DNA from: Monoplex corrugatus
Taxonomy: Eukaryota; Mollusca; Gastropoda; Littorinimorpha; Ranellidae
DNA length: 64,000 nucleotides
Assembly: GCA_030674185.1 (NCBI GenBank)
Contig: CM060307.1
Coordinates: 58,601,481-58,665,480, forward strand
Reading direction: 5' to 3'
Shown here: positions 44,273 to 56,108 of the stretch, in pieces
How positions within the stretch are numbered: the stretch's first letter is position 1
How the letters are laid out: every line of letters begins with the position of its first letter
The notes under the pieces: generated by a model
Databases searched by the model: none
Seen by the model: the letters and a program-made list of their open reading frames with translations, nothing else
What the model was told of the DNA's origin: nothing
Made by a program: the position numbers and the translations under genes

Positions 44273-46080
44273 CATACATATGCTTGCTGTGTGTGTTGTA
44301 ACTGTTTAAGTATGTTTTCAGAAAAACTGCAGAACACTATATGACAACAAGTCCGCTATGTAACTATCTGGTCAGCTCTAAAAATTGTCTTGATTTGCCA
44401 TGTTGTTTGGGGAGCATAAGTCTTGTTGATCCATGTTGTTGTCCTGTAGTTGTGAAGATGTAATCTTTTGGGAGAAAGATGTGCTAACAGTTGTTTGCAA
44501 CATGCGTTTCCATCCTGCTCCCCAGGATGTGCATGCGCAAGTGACTGTACAGCCTAGTTATCCTGCATTCTGTAGAAACTTCAGTTAAATTGATTTAGAA
44601 GCAGCTCCTGTGCTATACTGTCACTTTTATGTATCTAGCCACACTCTTCTTTCCTTCTCTCATAATCTTCTTCTCCCGTCTTACTCTGCCTCTTTTTCTT
44701 TCCCTTCTGTTGTTTTAATGTAAGCTGATTAGTAGTGTCAGATATGCACGTTGGCATATGTGCTAATACCCATACCGCTGGGGAAAAAAATCAGTTAGCT
44801 TACTTCTTTCATGTCTTCTCCCTCTCTCTCTACCCTTCCTTTGTTCCTGGGTTTTGTAACAAGTGATTCATTGACCTGTGGCATATGTGCATCTGTTTCC
44901 CAAATGTATTTGCAGGAATTTCTTGGTTGTTTATGAGTTAAAAACTAAATTATTTACCAGAAAAGTTCACATATTAACATGTCTGAATATGTCGGGATTT
45001 CTTCCTCCACCCCTACCTCCCTATTTTACTTTCCCCTTCAAAAGTTTGAGTCTGCAGTTTGCAAGTTAGTGAGTCATTTTTAAAGTCACTATTTCCTAGA
45101 AATGTTATAAGACCAATCTTGTTTTAGTTTTTAAGTAAGTTATCATTTTATCAGAAAAATCCCCCCTCCCCCCACAATGATCCAAGGAAAGAGATTTAGA
45201 GCCATGAAAACTTGTTTCTGTATTTTGTTAACATGCTGGTAAATATGCTTTTGGCTAGAGTTGTTTTTGGAAAGTGGAATCGGGATGGCGTTGCTTCGAC
45301 TCATCATCTCGAAAGTATTCAAATGACTTTTTATGTATGATTAATGCCATTTTTTTGTAGAGTGATATGCTTAAGTGTATGTTGTAAACAGCATCTGGCA
45401 CTTGCTGTTTCTCCAACTACACTAATAAGGTGCTTGTGCTGCCAGTTACACATTTTTGAGTCAGTAGAACTCTGCATTTACCACATGCTACACTATCATG
45501 TAACTGCATGTTGCATGGGTTTGAACAGTATCATTTCTTCAAGTCTTTGCCAAGTACCATATTATGTACTATGGTTGTTTCACTGGTTTAACCCTTTGAC
45601 TCCCGCACCCTGTCCACCAGCATCCCGCATTGTCAACTATGCTATCAAAGCAAAAACTTAACCCTTTGATCTCCTCACCCTATCCATCAGCTTCCTGCAA
45701 GGAAAATATACTCACAATCTAAGATCGGTGGTGCAGTCATGCAGGACGCTGGTGGATAGGGTGAGGAGTCAAAGGGTTAAGTTTTTGCAGTTGTCAGACA
45801 GGGTGGTGCGGGAGTCAAAGGGTTAAACAGTGGGTTGTGTATTTGGGTTGTTACTGATCTAAGCAGTGGGTTACATATTTGGTTGTGGGTTATCTTCACT
45901 TGTGAAGGAACATGACCATGTGTTGTTTTCAGAATTGTTGTAACGTGTATCGAGCGTGCGTGTGTGGTTGTGACATTTCCCCAATTCCATCTACTTACTG
46001 TCTCAATGCATTGATCGTCACACCTTTAAGGTTGTGGACCCACAGTTAGGGTTGGGTAGAAAATTTCCCCCGATTATTCA
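44273..46080. other. Intergenic stretch
   Basis: AT-rich DNA with no supported exon. The only organised feature is the full foldback copy at 45588-45826. Confidence 0.6.
45588..45826. mobile_element. Foldback (TTAACCCTTTGAC family) element, full copy with insertion
   Basis: Outer arms TTAACCCTTTGACTCCCGCA and GCGGGAGTCAAAGGGTTAA; inner arms TTAACCCTTTGATCTCCTCA (45659) and GTGAGGAGTCAAAGGGTTAA (45761). About 45 bp longer than the 19674 copy because extra sequence (around 45704-45745) sits at the hairpin centre. Confidence 0.85.
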
Positions 46081-46219
46081 TTACTGGTATGTGTTTATTT
46101 TAAATGAACAAATTTGTGATGTAAGTTTTTCTGCCACTGTGTATTGCTGATACCAGGCTATGTTTATATGCAAGAATAAAGGAAACTGAAATGGAAGTCT
46201 GTGTATTATATATAGATAG

Positions 46220-46269
<50 letters not shown>

Positions 46270-49200
46270 ACCATTTGAAAGAATTGGTTTGACAGAGGTG
46301 TTGACTGCATTGATAAATGTAATAACAAACATGATAAATTTACTACAAAACAATACTGGAACACTGGATGTGGGTATATACAAGGTATCTTCTTTAATAG
46401 CATACATACAATGCATTGGTTAGTGAAAATTATGAGTCCCAGTTCCATTTAGCACCAGTCAGAATTACAGTATGAGATTGACAATGATGAGCAATGTAAC
46501 ACACAATCTACCTTACTATTATAAATTTTACCCAATTAGGAGAAATGGTCCGCTGAGATTGCCTTAGTCTTCAACAAAACGTCAAACAAATAGACTAGGT
46601 TTTATAATACCAGCTGGAATGTCTCTGGTAATGATTTATGACAAATTGAGCATATTTGCCAGTATATGTTATTCTGCGAAAGGTCCAATGGAGACATAAC
46701 TTTCTGGGGTCTACTGCCCCCTCAAATGATGTGATTTTGCCATACAAAATAAAAACGACAAAAATTCACTGCTGCACACACACACACACACACACACACA
46801 CCACCACAACACAGAGTTTCACAAAAGGAAACTGTGTACTAAAATACAAATTTTGTCCACCCTGTTTCTGATGCCAAGTAATCCAAAATATTTCAGGGAG
46901 GGAAGAATACATATTTTAATGTTTCAGTTCTTTTCATGTTGCATCTTGGTCTTTGACCATTAGCTTATTGCTAAATCTTTTCCTTGAAGGAGTTAGAAAC
47001 TGTCAATCACTATGGAATATCCCCTGTCTTATTAGTTGAGTTGTTTACACTATAAATCAGAAAATGACACATCTGTTTCATGGAAAACTAAATACTTTCA
47101 TTCACATACACAAGGTTCTGCTAAGCTGTATGTCCCACCCCAGCAGTCTGATTACCCTACAATTGCAGAAATACAACACTTTATCAGCTTTCATTTTCCA
47201 ATTTGTCCTTGATGACATGGTACACACATTGTAAACATCCACCATAACTAAACTGCTGTACTTCTAATGGTACAACGCAATGCCAGCAATATTTTACCAG
47301 CAGCACTCAATTGAACTAAAACACGTAATGATACAGTGTGATAAAATCAGTTCCTGACTCTGAAAAGAAAGTGTGTTGGTCAAATCTCTTACAGGAAATC
47401 ATCTTTTCTGTGTATTTTGTTTTCAAATCAAGCACCACTGTTGAAAAATGAATGCAAAATGTAATACATTTAATGACAATGACATATTTCCGTATTTCAC
47501 TCTGTATACCACAAAAAACAAACAAACAAAAATCCCACGAACTAAAATGAAAAATGAAAAATGTTACAGATCCTTAATGAATCTTCTTGCAACGTGTCAA
47601 GACCCTTTTCTAAGTTTCATTTCAGCAATTAAACTCCATGATTTACCATCCACGATGTCAAGTCTCTCTGAACAGACTCTCATGAAAAGGTTTCACATTC
47701 TTCTGCAAAACTACACAAAATAAGATTCAAAGGTTACACAGGACCCAAGCTCTTCCTGTAATAACAACTGTATTGCTGTCTCAAAAATCAACGGTATTAA
47801 ATTAATGGACATTTAAGCGTGCAATCTCATCAAAAGTTACAGGTCCACTCTGTGTAATTAATGCAATAATCCATTCATCAGTGTCAGTGACCCTATCCTA
47901 AATTCAATTTTGTGCTACATATTCCTATCCCTTATTCTCAAAAATCATAATATACTGTGCTACCTGCTTCGACTTTGAGAAAATCTTGTGATGCTAAATG
48001 ACTGTCACCGACATGGCACGAACAAATGGCAGTTGGTAACAATAACTAAGAACAACAAATGAGCACCAACATTACAGAACTTTCACACCATTAGTGCCAG
48101 TTATAGTTTTGTTATCGCAGAGGGCTTATTCACGTATTTTACTTCCACAAGTTGTATCAGATTCTCCCATATGATTCATATACAAGACAAGACATATTCA
48201 AGCACTATAAAGAGTTGATGCTAAGATCATGATGTTTAGTGATATAATGTTAGCACTAAAAACACTGCAACTTCAAAATGATGGTGCTGCTTTATAATGT
48301 CTCTTTCTCCCTGACAAGTGAAATACTTCTGCTTTCAAGCTGGCTTATGGTGGCTCTTTCACCCTGACAAATGAAATACTTCTACTTTCAAGAAATATTT
48401 CAAGAAAATAATTACATGAAAGGTCACAAAAACTTTTCACATAATTATTATTTTCAACTAGTTCAAGAAAATCATTACATACAAAAGGATAAAAGTGAAA
48501 GTTCTTTCACTGAACATCACAGTTAAAAATAATCAAGAACAGTTAAAAATAATCAAGAAAATGCAACAAATGCTTCTCTTGTCTCCAGTCAATTTCACCA
48601 CTCCCATGGATTCCTCCCCATGTACATGAAAGTATTGAAGTTCATGTATGATTACAGCATTAAAGCAGTATACAACTTCCTCCTGAGAACAAAAAACAAG
48701 GAAAAAACAAAACAAAAACAATACAGAAACTCCTTTAAAGCCAACCTCAAGATAACCAAAATTAATTCCTGGGGTCTGATGAGTGAAATGTATCTATTTT
48801 ACAAATTATCAAACAAAAAAGAAATCTTCTCCAGCAACTTATGATTTCTGTATTCACCTTTGACTAACTGTCCTAGTCATTATTAAGGCCAACAACAATA
48901 TTCATTTTCAGACCTATTTCAAGTGACTGAGTGATTACATTTGAATAACATCATGACATCAATTCATACACTGCAAATGAAAGGTGTGCACAATTATGCC
49001 AAGACAACTTGTCAAAAGAGATTCTTTTAATCAGCAGAGCATGGCAACTGGAATACGAAGACCAGTCTACGTTGAGGTTTTGTGTGTATGATGGGAGGAG
49101 GCAGGGAAATTAAAATCACCAAAAATACCAAATATGAATACTAGAGAAATTTGAATTCTTGTGATCAATATTTTCAATGATACAAGTCCTTAGTAATCTG

Positions 49201-50889
49201 ACTGCAAACAACAGAATCCAAGAAAGTGTGTGTGTGCGTGCGTGTGTGTGAGACAGAGAGAGAGAGTGCGTGTGTGTAGATTATCATCAAAAAAGTGATA
49301 ACAAGTGATGACAACTGTACAAAAGATGTAACACATGCATGAACTTGGAAGGATACCAGACAAAGGGTAGCTGCTGTTATAAGAATGAACACAGTAATAT
49401 GTACAAGACCACAGGACCAGCAATGATATTAAACATGACTAAGTTTAAAAAGGTGACTGAGAAAAATCCAGATAAAGAAAAGAGGATTTGGCTTTACCAG
49501 TAACACCATTATCTTAAGTACATTTTAACAACTACGCAGAGAAAAATATTGCCTTAAAGGGATAAAAAATATTCTGGGTTAAAATTCAGTCATATTTTAA
49601 CTTTTACATTTGCTTTTTAATAAAAGAGACCTATATGGTGTTTCAAGATGTTTGTCAAGTTCTAAAGTATGCTGCTTTAAAACACAACACCATGAACCCC
49701 AAAACAAAGTGAAATAAAAACAACTTCATAACAGAAAATAAAACAGTTACATAGACAAACAAGTCATAAAAACTCTCCTTGATCATATATTTTACATCCA
49801 TGAACTTCTCCTTGCAAAACAGTAGTGAAAAGGAAGCAGGTGTGAACAACTGGTTGCAAACCACCACATCATCCAAGATGTCTACTGATCAGCCTTCCTA
49901 AATATCATGTCCTTCAGACTGACACATAAATTTAGACAAGTATCTCATGCCCCACACCGTTCTCCTGATGACCGACAGGTGAAACAGTGAGTATATACAG
50001 ACAGGTGAAACAGTGAGTATATACAATCAGGTTTGTTGTCTGTTATTCCTTTCAGCAATAAAACAGTGAACAAAACAAACAGCATACAAACATGTTGTCT
50101 TTTGCCAGTCTTTGCAACATTTAAAACAAACTAAACAAAATGGTAACATGAACATGCTTATTTACATGTGTAATCTATGTTTATGTCAACAGTAATCTAC
50201 AATATCCCACCCCCAATAAAAGGGGAAAAAGGATTACCCAATTAATTAAAGAACTTAAAAAAACACCTGTTCAAAAAAGAAAAAGAAAATAACATGCTCT
50301 CCCCCCCCCCCCCCCTCTTCCACCCTAACATACACATAACTAAAACTTGTTTTTAAGTTCAACAGACATTCTCAAACGAAGTAATTCAGAGGGAAAAAAA
50401 ATCAGCAGCCAAAGCACAAACAATAGCCATTAAAACAGCTTTGGTGACAAACAACTTAACGCCATGTTAAAACTAACACACATAATCTGACATGCACATA
50501 AAAACAATCATTGCATACATATTGCAAACAATGTCAGAAGCATCCCATGACAAACATCAAAAAGATCTTCATGCACAGGTACACGAAAACTGAACAAAGG
50601 AAAGATGCAATCCTCAAGACTACTGGCAGAGTTCCATGGTCCAGTATTCCCATGCCACATTCTCTCTTTCAATCTTGCATCATATTCAGGACAAAAGTCT
50701 TTCCCTCCTTCTGTCAAGGTTGCTTCACGATGAACAACAGCAACAGTGAGGAATATAATGTCATCGAGGTTGTGATTTCAAAACGTTTAAGTAAGAAAGG
50801 AAAAAAAGGTCATCAGATGAGCCCATAATGCTGCACAGGCCAATTGAAACAACATGCTAGTCCTCGGGCAAGAGCATCAACTTGCAAGA
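46081..50889 (-). other. Probable 3'UTR of the minus-strand gene plus flank
   Basis: Lies downstream of the minus-strand stop at 50890. No exon is evident. Contains (TG)n at 46220-46269, (CA)n at 46775-46802, a ~63-bp direct repeat pair (about 48296-48400), a 20-bp repeat pair (about 48521-48560), a 28-bp repeat pair (about 49975-50030), and a C-run at 50300-50316. A minus-strand AATAAA (plus TTTATT) at 46094-46099 could end the longest transcript. Motif-only support. Confidence 0.4.
46220..46269. repeat. (TG)n microsatellite
   Basis: About 48 bp of perfect TG. Confidence 0.96.
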
Positions 50890-50964
50890 TCAAGATGGTG
50901 GGAAATTCAGCTTGCGAGGAACAGGTGGTGCAGGAGCTTCTTCTGTCGGAACAGGAGGTAAGGG
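50890..50964 (-). CDS. Minus-strand gene, terminal exon
   Basis: Acceptor CCTCTCCACAG, phase 0, 75 nt including the TGA (complement at 50890-50892). Reads PLPPVPTEEAPAPPVPRKLN then FPPS. PPVPRK is a class II-type SH3 ligand. The proline-rich composition continues that of the preceding exon without a break. Confidence 0.82.
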   Translation of the reverse strand, partial: PLPPVPTEEAPAPPVPRKLNFPPS

Positions 50965-52511
50965 CTGTGGAGAGGAGAGAGAGGAGATATATATATATTT
51001 ATATATATGTACATATATCACTGTCACATTCAGTCAAGAAGAAAGCAACATACAGAGTCATGATTAACATCAGCCGTTAGAACAGAGCAAGAGAAAAGGT
51101 TAATATCAGATATTATATACAAAGAAGAATGCTGATTGTGCTATGTGATATCATAACTATCTCTAAGATGGGAAATAGCACTTCAGTAATTAATATAGAT
51201 GTGTATTCTCAAAGAAATTTTACAGCAAAACTACTGAACAAACATGAAAGAAAAACATACTCTTAAGAAGAAAAAATAAAAGAAAAACAGACAAACAAAA
51301 AACATCCCACCTAAGCAACACTAGTGAAACATAAATTAGTTTCTTTCTCTCATACACACCTGGTCCCTCCTGATAACAAGACATTTTACTCCAATTACTG
51401 ATTTATCTTATTTAATACAATTTTGTGTGTGGACAAGTCTATTTGTGTGTGGTCTAGTTTGTTTTACTTCCTCTCAATGATTTTGTATATCCATATATGT
51501 ATGGTGTGTGCATGTGCATACTCACCTCTCTATATGCATGCAAGCATGCACATGCATGATATAAATCTGCATGTGCATACATTACACAAAGTGTGTTTAA
51601 TGCAGGTGCACAAATGCACATAATACTTCGTTAACTGTCTGCATGTGCGCATGTGTTTGTGTATGCATGCAATGTGTGTTTATAGTGCATGCAAGTGTGT
51701 GTGCATGTGTCTGTTGTTAAATATCATCAATAGGACAATGCTGTATTTTACTTCTGAATCTAAACAACATAACGTTTGTCAGATGTCGCAGCGCAGCCAT
51801 CAGAAATATAAACATGCTAAAAATAACAGTGGTGTGTTTTACATATTCATGAAATATTCTCCATCATGAGACATCTCAAAAATGAAATAATCAAAAACCT
51901 GAGGTGAAAAATCTGTTCACAAGGACAGTTTGTAAGGTATCTCTTAAAAGTCTTTTCATCAAGAGACTTCCACAGATGAACACTTTCTTCATAATGAAAC
52001 ATTCAGGCTTTAAAAGTTCTCTTTCTCACACCACTGGATTTTTACCATTAGAGATTAAAAATCTAGTCACCACTCATCTCCAGAATTTGAATATTTCCGA
52101 ATATTAGACATTAAAAGTTCTCTTGGTCCCATTTCCAGAAACCTAAATATCTCCATCACAACATCTCCATACTGAACATCTTCATCCTGACCCCTGCAGA
52201 CGATGCATTTCCGTTTGACAAAGAAGTCTATAGATTAAAGATCTTGCTGAAAATGCCAACCTTTTGGCGGTGAGAGGTGGAGGTGCGACGCGGAACTGGA
52301 GGGGGGTCCACAGGGTTGACATTGGTGTAATCTGATATCTGCTTATCTGGCAGTGGGGGTGGTTCCTCCATCATCAAGTCTGGGTCACTGACATCTGCAT
52401 CAGTTTACATTCACACACAAACGAATGCATATACACATCCATGTATGTACTCACACATGCACTCACACATACATACATGTGTGTGTATATATATATATAT
52501 GTGTAAATAAG

Positions 52512-52574
<63 letters not shown>

Positions 52575-52621
52575 CATGCATATCCACATAAATCCGTATA
52601 AGCATGCACACACAACACACG

Positions 52622-52653
<32 letters not shown>

Positions 52654-53456
52654 TGCTCTTTGTTACACATCTACACCAAGGTTCAGTTTTGGTTTGCTCA
52701 AGGTGATTTTCCAGCACTCGGACTGATTTTGGGGACTATTTCCTTTTTTAACCTTAACCAAATGGACTAAAAAGCCCTGCTCAAACTGCAAGGGAGTACT
52801 GACATTTGTAAGAATATTGTGGCCACCATATCACACACTCACACAAACCTTGTCACTGGCTAAAAAATCAGGAATTCTTTGTATGCAGTGACCAATGAAC
52901 AGCACACATATCTGTGGCTGGAAATGAAAGATTCTCAAGAAACAATACTTTGACACTAAAAGGTCACTGCACAGTAAGGGTTGATCATAAGAAATGTAGT
53001 AAAATAAGGAACAAAAAACAAGAGAGAAGATACAATACAGAAATGATACTCATAATATGGCTTTGGCAGACAAAAGACTTTTTTCTTTTTTTTTCTTTTC
53101 AGTTGAATATTGCTTGTCATGCCTCCAATAGTCTGGTGGTCTGGGACTAAAATGTGGTGTTCTACAAGTTCTTTTTGCTGCCCTCTCCACTGATACATCT
53201 ATAGTGCGGTGAACAGGTGGAAGCCAGTGGATAGGCTGACGGAGTTCACTGCAATAGAAAATCATCAAACAATGATATTGGACATAAAATCAGTGGAGAG
53301 CAGCTGTGGACACTCACCAGACAGTCTGTTGGAGGTGACAGTGCTGTCCGAGTTGAGGCTGTTGATGCTGCTGGTCTTGCTGCCCATCTGATATCCACTG
53401 CTTGGACGACTTCCTCGACGTTCAGATTCTGGCCTAGGGGGCCGGCGCGCTGTCAG
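50890..53456 (-). CDS. 3' end of a DOCK180-like gene (proline-rich C-terminal tail), tentative
   Basis: Gene-level entry: three exons 53456-53318, 52394-52261 and 50964-50890, all in phase, encode ~116 C-terminal residues. Order: a basic Pro/Arg start (LTARRPPRPESERRGSRPSS), a Ser/Asn-rich segment (SSINSLNSDSTVTSNRLS), an acidic stretch, then three SH3 ligands: PPPLPDK (matches the P-x-L-P-x-K preference of the Crk N-SH3), PPPVPRR and PPVPRK, ending LNFPPS. Known: DOCK1/2/5-type Rac GEFs end in such Crk-binding tails after the DHR2 catalytic domain. The catalytic exons are not seen; they would lie to the right, possibly outside the window. The identity rests on tail composition plus linkage to abLIM. 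Other SH3-binding proteins (SOS- or adaptor-type) remain possible. Confidence 0.55.
52261..52394 (-). CDS. Minus-strand gene, exon n-1: SH3-ligand segment
   Basis: Acceptor ACTGATGCAG; phase 1 in. Reads DVSDPDLMMEEPPPLPDKQI then SDYTNVNPVDPPPVPRRTST and SHRQK. If it is spliced at AAG/GTTGGC the exon is 134 nt and exits in phase 0, matching the last exon. If the weak donor is not used, translation continues VGIFSKIFNL to a TAG at 52228-52230, giving an alternative C-terminus. Confidence 0.85.
52480..52652. repeat. (TA)n/(TG)n/(CA)n compound microsatellite in an intron of the minus-strand gene
   Basis: TATATA, then ~60 bp of TG, a short unique stretch, then ACACGCAC and CA repeats. The TG and CA blocks are mutually complementary. 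Confidence 0.95.
53318..53456 (-). CDS. Minus-strand gene, exon n-2: Arg/Pro then Ser-rich
   Basis: On the minus strand the acceptor is GTGTTAACAG and the donor CTGTCTG/GTGAGTG. Phase 0 in, phase 1 out; 139 nt. The two alternative frames contain early stops. The segment GYQMGSKTSSINSLNSDSTV is Ser/Thr-rich and likely disordered. The next exon upstream was not found. Confidence 0.85.
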
Positions 53457-53544
53457 CTGTTAACACACTTCTCTCTGTAACTCACACTTTTCTTCTACAC
53501 ACAACCCTCACTTTTACCATGTCCTCCAGCCTTCACATCAAGGA

Positions 53545-54035
53545 CAATCTGAAATTCAAGACAATCTCAAAAACAGACTGAAATCCAAGGACAGATCAAG
53601 CCCAAGGACTTCAAGTCTAACAGACTGAAATCAAAAGACAATCTCAATGGCAGATCAAATCCAAGGACTTCAAGTCTAAGAACAGACTGAAATCAAAAGA
53701 CAATCTCAATGGCAGATCAAATCCAAGGACTTCCAAGTTTAAGGACAGACTGAAATCAAAAGACAATCTCAATGGCAAATCAAATCCAAGGACTTCAAGT
53801 GTAAGAACAGACTGAAATCAAAGGACGTATTAAGTCCAAGGGCAGACTAAAACCCAAAGACAGATCAAGTCCAAGACCAGACTGAAATCCAAGAACAGAT
53901 TAAGTCCAAATGCAGACTGAAATTAAAGGACAGACTAAAATCCAAGGATAGACCAAATCCAAGGTCAGATCAAGCTCAAAAGCAGAGTGAAATCAAAGGA
54001 CAGATCTGAGTCCAAGGACAAATGAACCCTTTTCC
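53545..54035. repeat. Complex ~60-bp tandem repeat
   Basis: Built from sub-motifs GACTGAAATCAAAAGACAAT, CTCAATGGCAGATCAAATCC and AAGGACTTCAAGTCTAAGAA. The first three or four units keep a ~62-bp period; later ones shrink to alternating AAGTCCAAGGACAGACTGAA-type ~25-30-bp units. Upstream (minus orientation) of the Arg/Pro exon, presumably intronic. Confidence 0.85.
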
Positions 54036-54044
54036 TGACAAATG

Positions 54045-54116
54045 AACCCTTTTCCTACTTCACCCTGTCCAAAACATCCTCCAGGAAATGGATGGATAGG
54101 GTGAAAGAGTGACTGA
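54045..54116. repeat. Foldback (TTAACCCTTTGAC family) element, short copy
   Basis: ACCCTTTTCCTACTTCACCC, then CCTCCAGGAAATGGATGGAT, then AGGGTGAAAGAGTG. A hairpin of the same design, with shortened arms. Confidence 0.6.
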
Positions 54117-54167
54117 AGACCTGAGTCTAAGCTTGCTTTTCTTTCTGTTGCATGTGTGCATGTGCAG

Positions 54168-54275
54168 TGCATGTGTTTGTGTGTGTTTGTGAGTGATGTA
54201 TGCATGTGTATGTGGCGGGTGGGAGGGTGTGGGGTGTGCGTGTGTGTGTGTGTGTGCGCATGTATGTGTGTGCTG
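54168..54275. repeat. Degenerate TG-rich tract
   Basis: Alternating TGTG/TGCATG sequence with a GGCGGGTGGGAGGGTGTGGG insert. Confidence 0.85.
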
Positions 54276-54699
54276 CATGTACTCTGTGTGTTATAAACAG
54301 TCACTTCACTGTTTCTATATATTCTTCCCATACCAGCCCCCCCTCCCTCTTTTTCCCCCTACCTTGCCAAAATTTGATATCTGTAGTAGGCAACATCTCC
54401 TGTGATAATTAAAGGCCTTTTAAAAAGGCTTAAAAGTACAGTCACTCCTTCATTTCTTATTCTGAATGTCCCTTTATTTGTCTCTGCGATCACATCTTGT
54501 TTTTTACTGGTTGCTTGTTGGTTATTTTTGTTTTTAGTATTGTTTGACTTTTTGTTTGCTTGTGTTCCAAGCAATATTGTTTTCTCTTCCCGGGAGCCTT
54601 ATTTGGCAGCATAGTCTGTGTAGTCCATCTCTGGTGAGTGTGCAATGGCTTAAAGGATACTGAACATACATCTGATGATCTGCGTGTGTATTCCACATA

Positions 54700-54842
54700 T
54701 GGGAGGTTCAAGGATTTACAGGTCGCACACATGCCAACCTAGATGATTGAAAAACTCTATCCTTTTACCCTACAGAGTGGTACCCAGGTCAGGTGGGACC
54801 CAGACCTCCAAAGTCTGATGATTACACCCCTCACTTATTTAT
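54700..54842 (-). mobile_element. Probable tRNA-derived SINE, copy 2 (diverged)
   Basis: Parallels 14288-14462 in order: GATTTACAGGTCGCACACAT, ATGATTGAAAAACTCTATCC, TACCCTACAGAGTGGTACCC, GGGACCCAGACCTCCAAAGT. More decayed than copy 1. Confidence 0.45.
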
Positions 54843-54993
54843 TTCGTATTTTATTACTGTGACATTCACTGCTTGTGTGTTCTTTGCACCTCCAGGTCAG
54901 TTGATGACTGCTTTGACCATCGTAAGTTTTTGTTTGTTTTTCTTTTTTTTTCTTCTTTGCTTATATTATATTCTTTTGTGCATCAAGGAAATT

Positions 54994-55270
54994 TTCCTTC
55001 TAAAATTACGTTTAATCTAACATACTTACCGTGGCTCACTGATGCAATAAGCGGCAGCGATTTGCCATTCCTGCCTCATAAACAATAAAGTCTGAAAGGA
55101 CCATAACTCTGAGAGTATCCATGTCTTGCGCATGCGCATGTGCTCTTCCTGTTTTCAAGGAAACCAAGACCCTGACTGTGAATGGAAGGAACCAGGAAGG
55201 CGGGGAGGACGGGAGGGACTCTGCGTGAGCCACGGTAAGTATGTCAGATTAAACGTAATTTTAGAAGGAA
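54994..55270. repeat. 46-bp inverted repeat (45/46) of the DIRS-like element
   Basis: The left arm (54994-55039) starts TTCCTTCTAAAATTACGTTT and ends TTACCGTGGCTCAC. The right arm (55225-55270) is its reverse complement except for one A/G difference. The spacer is 185 bp. A direct third copy of ACCGTGGCTCACTGATGCA occurs at 55297-55315 (first at 55028-55046). Confidence 0.95.
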
Positions 55271-55427
55271 CATTTTCTTTTAATTACACATACTGTACCG
55301 TGGCTCACTGATGCAGAATAGCACTACCCGGAAGGAGGGCTTACCTGGTTAACGCCTGGAGGAATGAGACGAGTCAGGGCGTGTGGGAGAGATGGGGTGT
55401 TGAGCCACCACAGTGGAAGCGATACCC

Positions 55428-55997
55428 CTAGATCCACCGTCGCGCAGACGGTAGACGTCGCACCGGTAGGATGGAATGAACGTGCCCGGAGAACGCCAAT
55501 TCGCGGCGTCCAGGACACTCTGGAGGCTGGCATTGAGTGAACGCCAGTGACAAGGCCCATGCTCTAATGTCATGGGGCCTCAGGGAGAAGACAGCCAAAT
55601 CTGAGCCCGGCCTTGCATACGCATCCTTGATGACTGTCCACAGCCATTGAGAGATGGATGCGCGTCTAATGGCCTTCTTATAACTTTCGTTGTAAGAGAG
55701 AAAGAGGTGGTGCTGCTTCTGGCGAGAAGATTTCATCATCCAGAGCAAGGATAGACGTCAGGGGATGAATGGAGATAGAGTAGGAGAACCTGGCGACTGG
55801 TTCTTGGCCAAGAAGTCCAGGAGTAGGCGGAGAGACATTGAGCCCTCCGGTTCGAAAGCAACATCCCCGGGGAGTCCGCTAAGAGCGTGCACTTCGCTAC
55901 AGTGCCTCCCCGATGCTAGAGGGAGTAGAAAGGCCGTCCGAAATGAGAGGAACTTGGGAGAACACTCCCTGATGGGCTCATAAGGCGGAAGTCCCAA
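55428..55997 (-). pseudogene. DIRS-like tyrosine recombinase, interrupted
   Basis: N-terminal part at 55997-55758 (PPYEPIRECSPKFLSFRTAF, LLPLASGRHCSEVHALSGLP with the Arg of the catalytic box I region). C-terminal part at 55748-55428 in another frame (RRASISQWLWTVIKDAY, RPHDIRAWALSLA). The terminal catalytic Tyr cannot be assigned. Confidence 0.75.
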
Positions 55998-56108
55998 GGA
56001 GGAGAGGACGAGGAGATCCCTGGCCGTGTGCGGCGGGGGGGTCAGGCTTCCCGAAGGGAAGCCCCACGGACAATATCCCGCAGGACAGGGTCGTCCACGA
56101 AGGAAGGA

